Source of the DNA: 43-108 sp001915545
Lineage (GTDB): Bacteria; Bacteroidota; Bacteroidia; Bacteroidales; Bacteroidaceae
Assembly (NCBI GenBank): GCA_902491215.1
Contig: CABUGV010000007.1
Coordinates: forward strand, 46,431 to 110,430
Length of the DNA: 64,000 bases
Direction: 5' to 3'
Part shown: piece by piece, positions 62,345-64,000 of the stretch
Numbering within the stretch: the stretch's first letter is position 1
How the letters are laid out: every line of letters starts with the position of its first letter
Notes under the pieces: generated by a model
What the model saw: only the letters and a program-made list of their open reading frames with translations
What the model was told of the DNA's origin: nothing
The model's database searches: none
Translations under genes and position numbers: made by a program

Positions 62345-62376
62345 CGCGCGTTTGTTTGTGTGTTTTTATGGTATCT

Positions 62377-63786
62377 TTATTTTATTGTTATATCGCTCGT
62401 GAAGCTGTTGGCACGTTTGATGTTCAGCTTTTCGAGCGTTTTTATTTTCTTTCCATTCAGACGTATATTCTCGAAAGAGATGTTCCTCACGGTGTTCAGG
62501 CTGTCATAGCCCTCGATGAGTGAAGGGCGGAGGCTTGGGGCGCTACAGGAGACGTTTCGGAAAGTGACGTTTTCGATGGTGCGTCCTGGGCCTGTGTTGT
62601 ACTTCTTGTTGAACATGACGCGCAGGTGGAAGAGCTGTCCTTCCTGTATGTGTTCGACCCTGAGGCCGTCAACGAGCACGTTGCGCACGAGGTTATGGTC
62701 GCCGGTGTTGATGGCTATGCATCCCTGATAGTCGGGGTCGTCTTCGTCGTGCTCGAGAATGTCGATGTTCTTGATTTCAATGTTTTCAAGCGTTTCACCT
62801 TCGTGCGATGTGTCGCCGTGGGTACCTATGTTGACTGGATGGGCAATATCGGCCCATAGGGTGGAGTTGGTGATGCGTATGCCGGATGTGTTGCCGTAGT
62901 AGTCCCAGCGGTGTCCGTAGATTGCGATGCAGTCGTCGCTGTTCCGCATGAAGAGGCTGTCGGCCGTGACGTTGGTGCAGCAGAAGAAGTCGAGGCCATC
63001 GCCCCATCCCTGACTGCTGAACGACTTGATGTTGCGGAGTGTGATGTCTGAGGAAACGGCTGTGGTTATGGAGTTGTAGCGGGGATTCATGAAGGTGAGA
63101 CCGTCGACTGTGACGTTGCGCGAATGGCTTATGGTCATGCCGTTGCTTGTTTCGAGCACTATGCCGTTGCCGATGATGCTGACGTTTTCGACGCTGTCGC
63201 AGACGAAAGGTCCCTTGAAGATGGCTCCGCTTTCGATGTATACGGTCGTGTTGGAGGGTATATGGAAGCACTTGTCGGGGGACTGGGGCACGTGGTAGCC
63301 GGCGCTGAAATGCATGGTGCCGGGTTGGCCGGCTTCGGGCATTGCAGGGCTTACGGCGTTGGCAAATAGGTGGAGATTGTGGAGCCTGTCGCCGTTGAAC
63401 TCGATGGAGAGTTTCTCTGGCTTGTCGAGGGTGAACATTATGCTGTTGCCATCCTTTCGAGCCTTGATCTTCCGTGACAGCGGGCGTAAGCATACATCGT
63501 CAATGTGTCCGTTGTTTTTCTCGACGAGCACGTCAACACTTCCGCTGAAACCGAATAGCACCATGGTTGCATCGGAATTTGTATCCATGTCGACTTTTAC
63601 CTTGTATTCGTAGAGATCAATCCATTCTTTTGTGCCGCTTTGCCTAACGCGTACCGTGTAGTCATCGATGTGCTTTGCGTAGTATATCTGTTGTGGAACG
63701 GGATATACTTCTATCTGTGCTTCTGCATGTGTGAATCCGGCGAATGCGAGGGCGCATGCCGAAAGGGTTTTCAGAAAGATATTCAT
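62377..63786 (-). CDS. Secreted GH28-like right-handed beta-helix protein
   Basis: A 469-residue exported protein with a signal peptide (residues 1-23). About 145 N-terminal residues of beta-sandwich are followed by a parallel beta-helix of many short N-V-T-type rungs. Pieces resembling GH28 polygalacturonase motifs are in place: W-G-D-G-L-D-F near residue 265 and M-R-N-S-D-D-C-I-A-I near 283, with G-H-R-W just after. H-P-V-N-I-G-T-H-G-D follows near 317. GH28 acts on polygalacturonan in pectin; related beta-helix families (such as GH49-type enzymes) share some of these features, so the exact family is uncertain. It agrees with the pectin-flavoured neighbours DUF4861 and the KduD-like gene. 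Confidence 0.75.
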   Translation of the reverse strand: MNIFLKTLSACALAFAGFTHAEAQIEVYPVPQQIYYAKHIDDYTVRVRQSGTKEWIDLYEYKVKVDMDTNSDATMVLFGFSGSVDVLVEKNNGHIDDVCLRPLSRKIKARKDGNSIMFTLDKPEKLSIEFNGDRLHNLHLFANAVSPAMPEAGQPGTMHFSAGYHVPQSPDKCFHIPSNTTVYIESGAIFKGPFVCDSVENVSIIGNGIVLETSNGMTISHSRNVTVDGLTFMNPRYNSITTAVSSDITLRNIKSFSSQGWGDGLDFFCCTNVTADSLFMRNSDDCIAIYGHRWDYYGNTSGIRITNSTLWADIAHPVNIGTHGDTSHEGETLENIEIKNIDILEHDEDDPDYQGCIAINTGDHNLVRNVLVDGLRVEHIQEGQLFHLRVMFNKKYNTGPGRTIENVTFRNVSCSAPSLRPSLIEGYDSLNTVRNISFENIRLNGKKIKTLEKLNIKRANSFTSDITIK

Positions 63787-63857
63787 GTTGCTGGAGTGTT
63801 TGTGTATGTATATATAAGTTTGGGGCGTGAATTGATGCCTGTTGCTGTCGGTTCCAG

Positions 63858-63895
63858 AAAAAATGCCCGGCCGGCAAAATCACTTCGGTGGCCGG
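63858..63895 (-). terminator. Minus-strand terminator upstream of the GH28-like gene
   Basis: Arms CCGGCC (63867-63872) and GGCCGG (63890-63895) around a 17-base loop. On the minus strand the hairpin is followed by GCATTTTTTC, so it probably ends a minus-strand gene lying to the right of the window. Confidence 0.6.
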
Positions 63896-63939
63896 ACGTG
63901 AAGAAAATTACATCTATTGTTTTGCTTTCTATTATAATA

Positions 63940-64000
63940 ATAAAACACTAGTGTCCCGTTAAAATCGGGACGGTTTAAAAATTGATAAATAGTTGCCCGT
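63940..64000. other. Possible edge of another element at the window end
   Basis: ACTAGTGTCCCGTTAAAATC precedes a short inverted pair GTCCCG (63953-63958) and CGGGAC (63966-63971), followed by AT-rich sequence to the end. The CTAG followed by a G-T-C-C-C-G palindrome looks like the terminal repeat of an insertion sequence, but no transposase is visible. This is a weak call limited by the window edge. Confidence 0.2.

Noticed and set aside
62377..63786. A SusC/SusD polysaccharide utilisation locus
   Set aside because: Despite several glycoside hydrolases, no SusC-like TonB receptor or SusD-like lipoprotein gene is present anywhere in the window, so the hydrolases cannot be grouped as a complete locus.
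1..64000. tRNA, rRNA or known riboswitch in the window
   Set aside because: I looked through the gaps between genes and saw no cloverleaf with a terminal CCA region, no rRNA segments and no riboswitch core I could recognise. A covariance-model scan would be needed to exclude small RNAs.

Overview
The window is a chromosomal segment from a member of the Bacteroidales, most likely Prevotellaceae or a close relative (the family is an inference). Supporting signs are Bacteroidetes-type promoters (TTTG, about 20 nt, TAnnTTTG) in front of several genes, A-rich start regions without clear Shine-Dalgarno sites, a fused MurF-alanine racemase, Bacteroidetes-typical families (GSCFA, DUF2723/GT117, DUF4294, DUF4861, helix-hairpin-helix outer membrane barrel) and two secreted proteins with C-terminal domains like type IX secretion signals. 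Base composition is near 45% GC in most genes. I see no tRNA, rRNA, CRISPR array or phage module.

Layout. Positions 1-6650: envelope biogenesis, with the end of uppS, then bamA, three skp/ompH paralogues, murI and a CPBP membrane protease. 6745-10368: a large secreted GH51 arabinofuranosidase on the minus strand. 10770-19368: housekeeping on the plus strand (groES-groEL, pckA, pyrE, an SRPBCC protein, argH, an aldo/keto reductase and a lipoprotein with a Rieske-like layout). 19748-26207: minus-strand glycan degradation (GH31 and a double GH43) with an NYN-domain ribonuclease between them; the NYN gene has its own promoter and a short, strongly structured leader.

26429-37523: surface polysaccharide region with a flippase, GT14 and GT2-like glycosyltransferases, a TagD-like cytidylyltransferase next to a LicD-family transferase, and, beyond the repeats, a seven-helix membrane AraC regulator, a GT2 and an acyltransferase. 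In its middle, at 31429-33985, lies the most unusual part of the window: about ten tandem copies of a 232-243 bp unit. Each unit carries an inverted pair of REP-like palindromes and further stems that show compensatory changes. A lone AT-rich GIY-YIG endonuclease gene is embedded between two palindromes. I rate this as the best candidate for an undescribed nuclease-plus-repeat system.

37802-52337: a lipoprotein, murF-alr with an overlapping GSCFA gene, dxs, the TrkA-TrkH potassium uptake pair, a GT117/DUF2723 membrane protein, a polysaccharide deacetylase and queG. 52731-63786: a KduD-like dehydrogenase, DUF4861, GH43, a purple-acid-phosphatase-like secreted protein, the helix-hairpin-helix barrel protein, DUF4294 and a GH28-like beta-helix protein. 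The glycoside hydrolases (GH51, GH31, three GH43 modules, GH28-like) suit a plant cell-wall glycan user feeding on arabinose- and xylose-rich and pectic polymers. Coding is dense, and most operon ends carry clear hairpin terminators.
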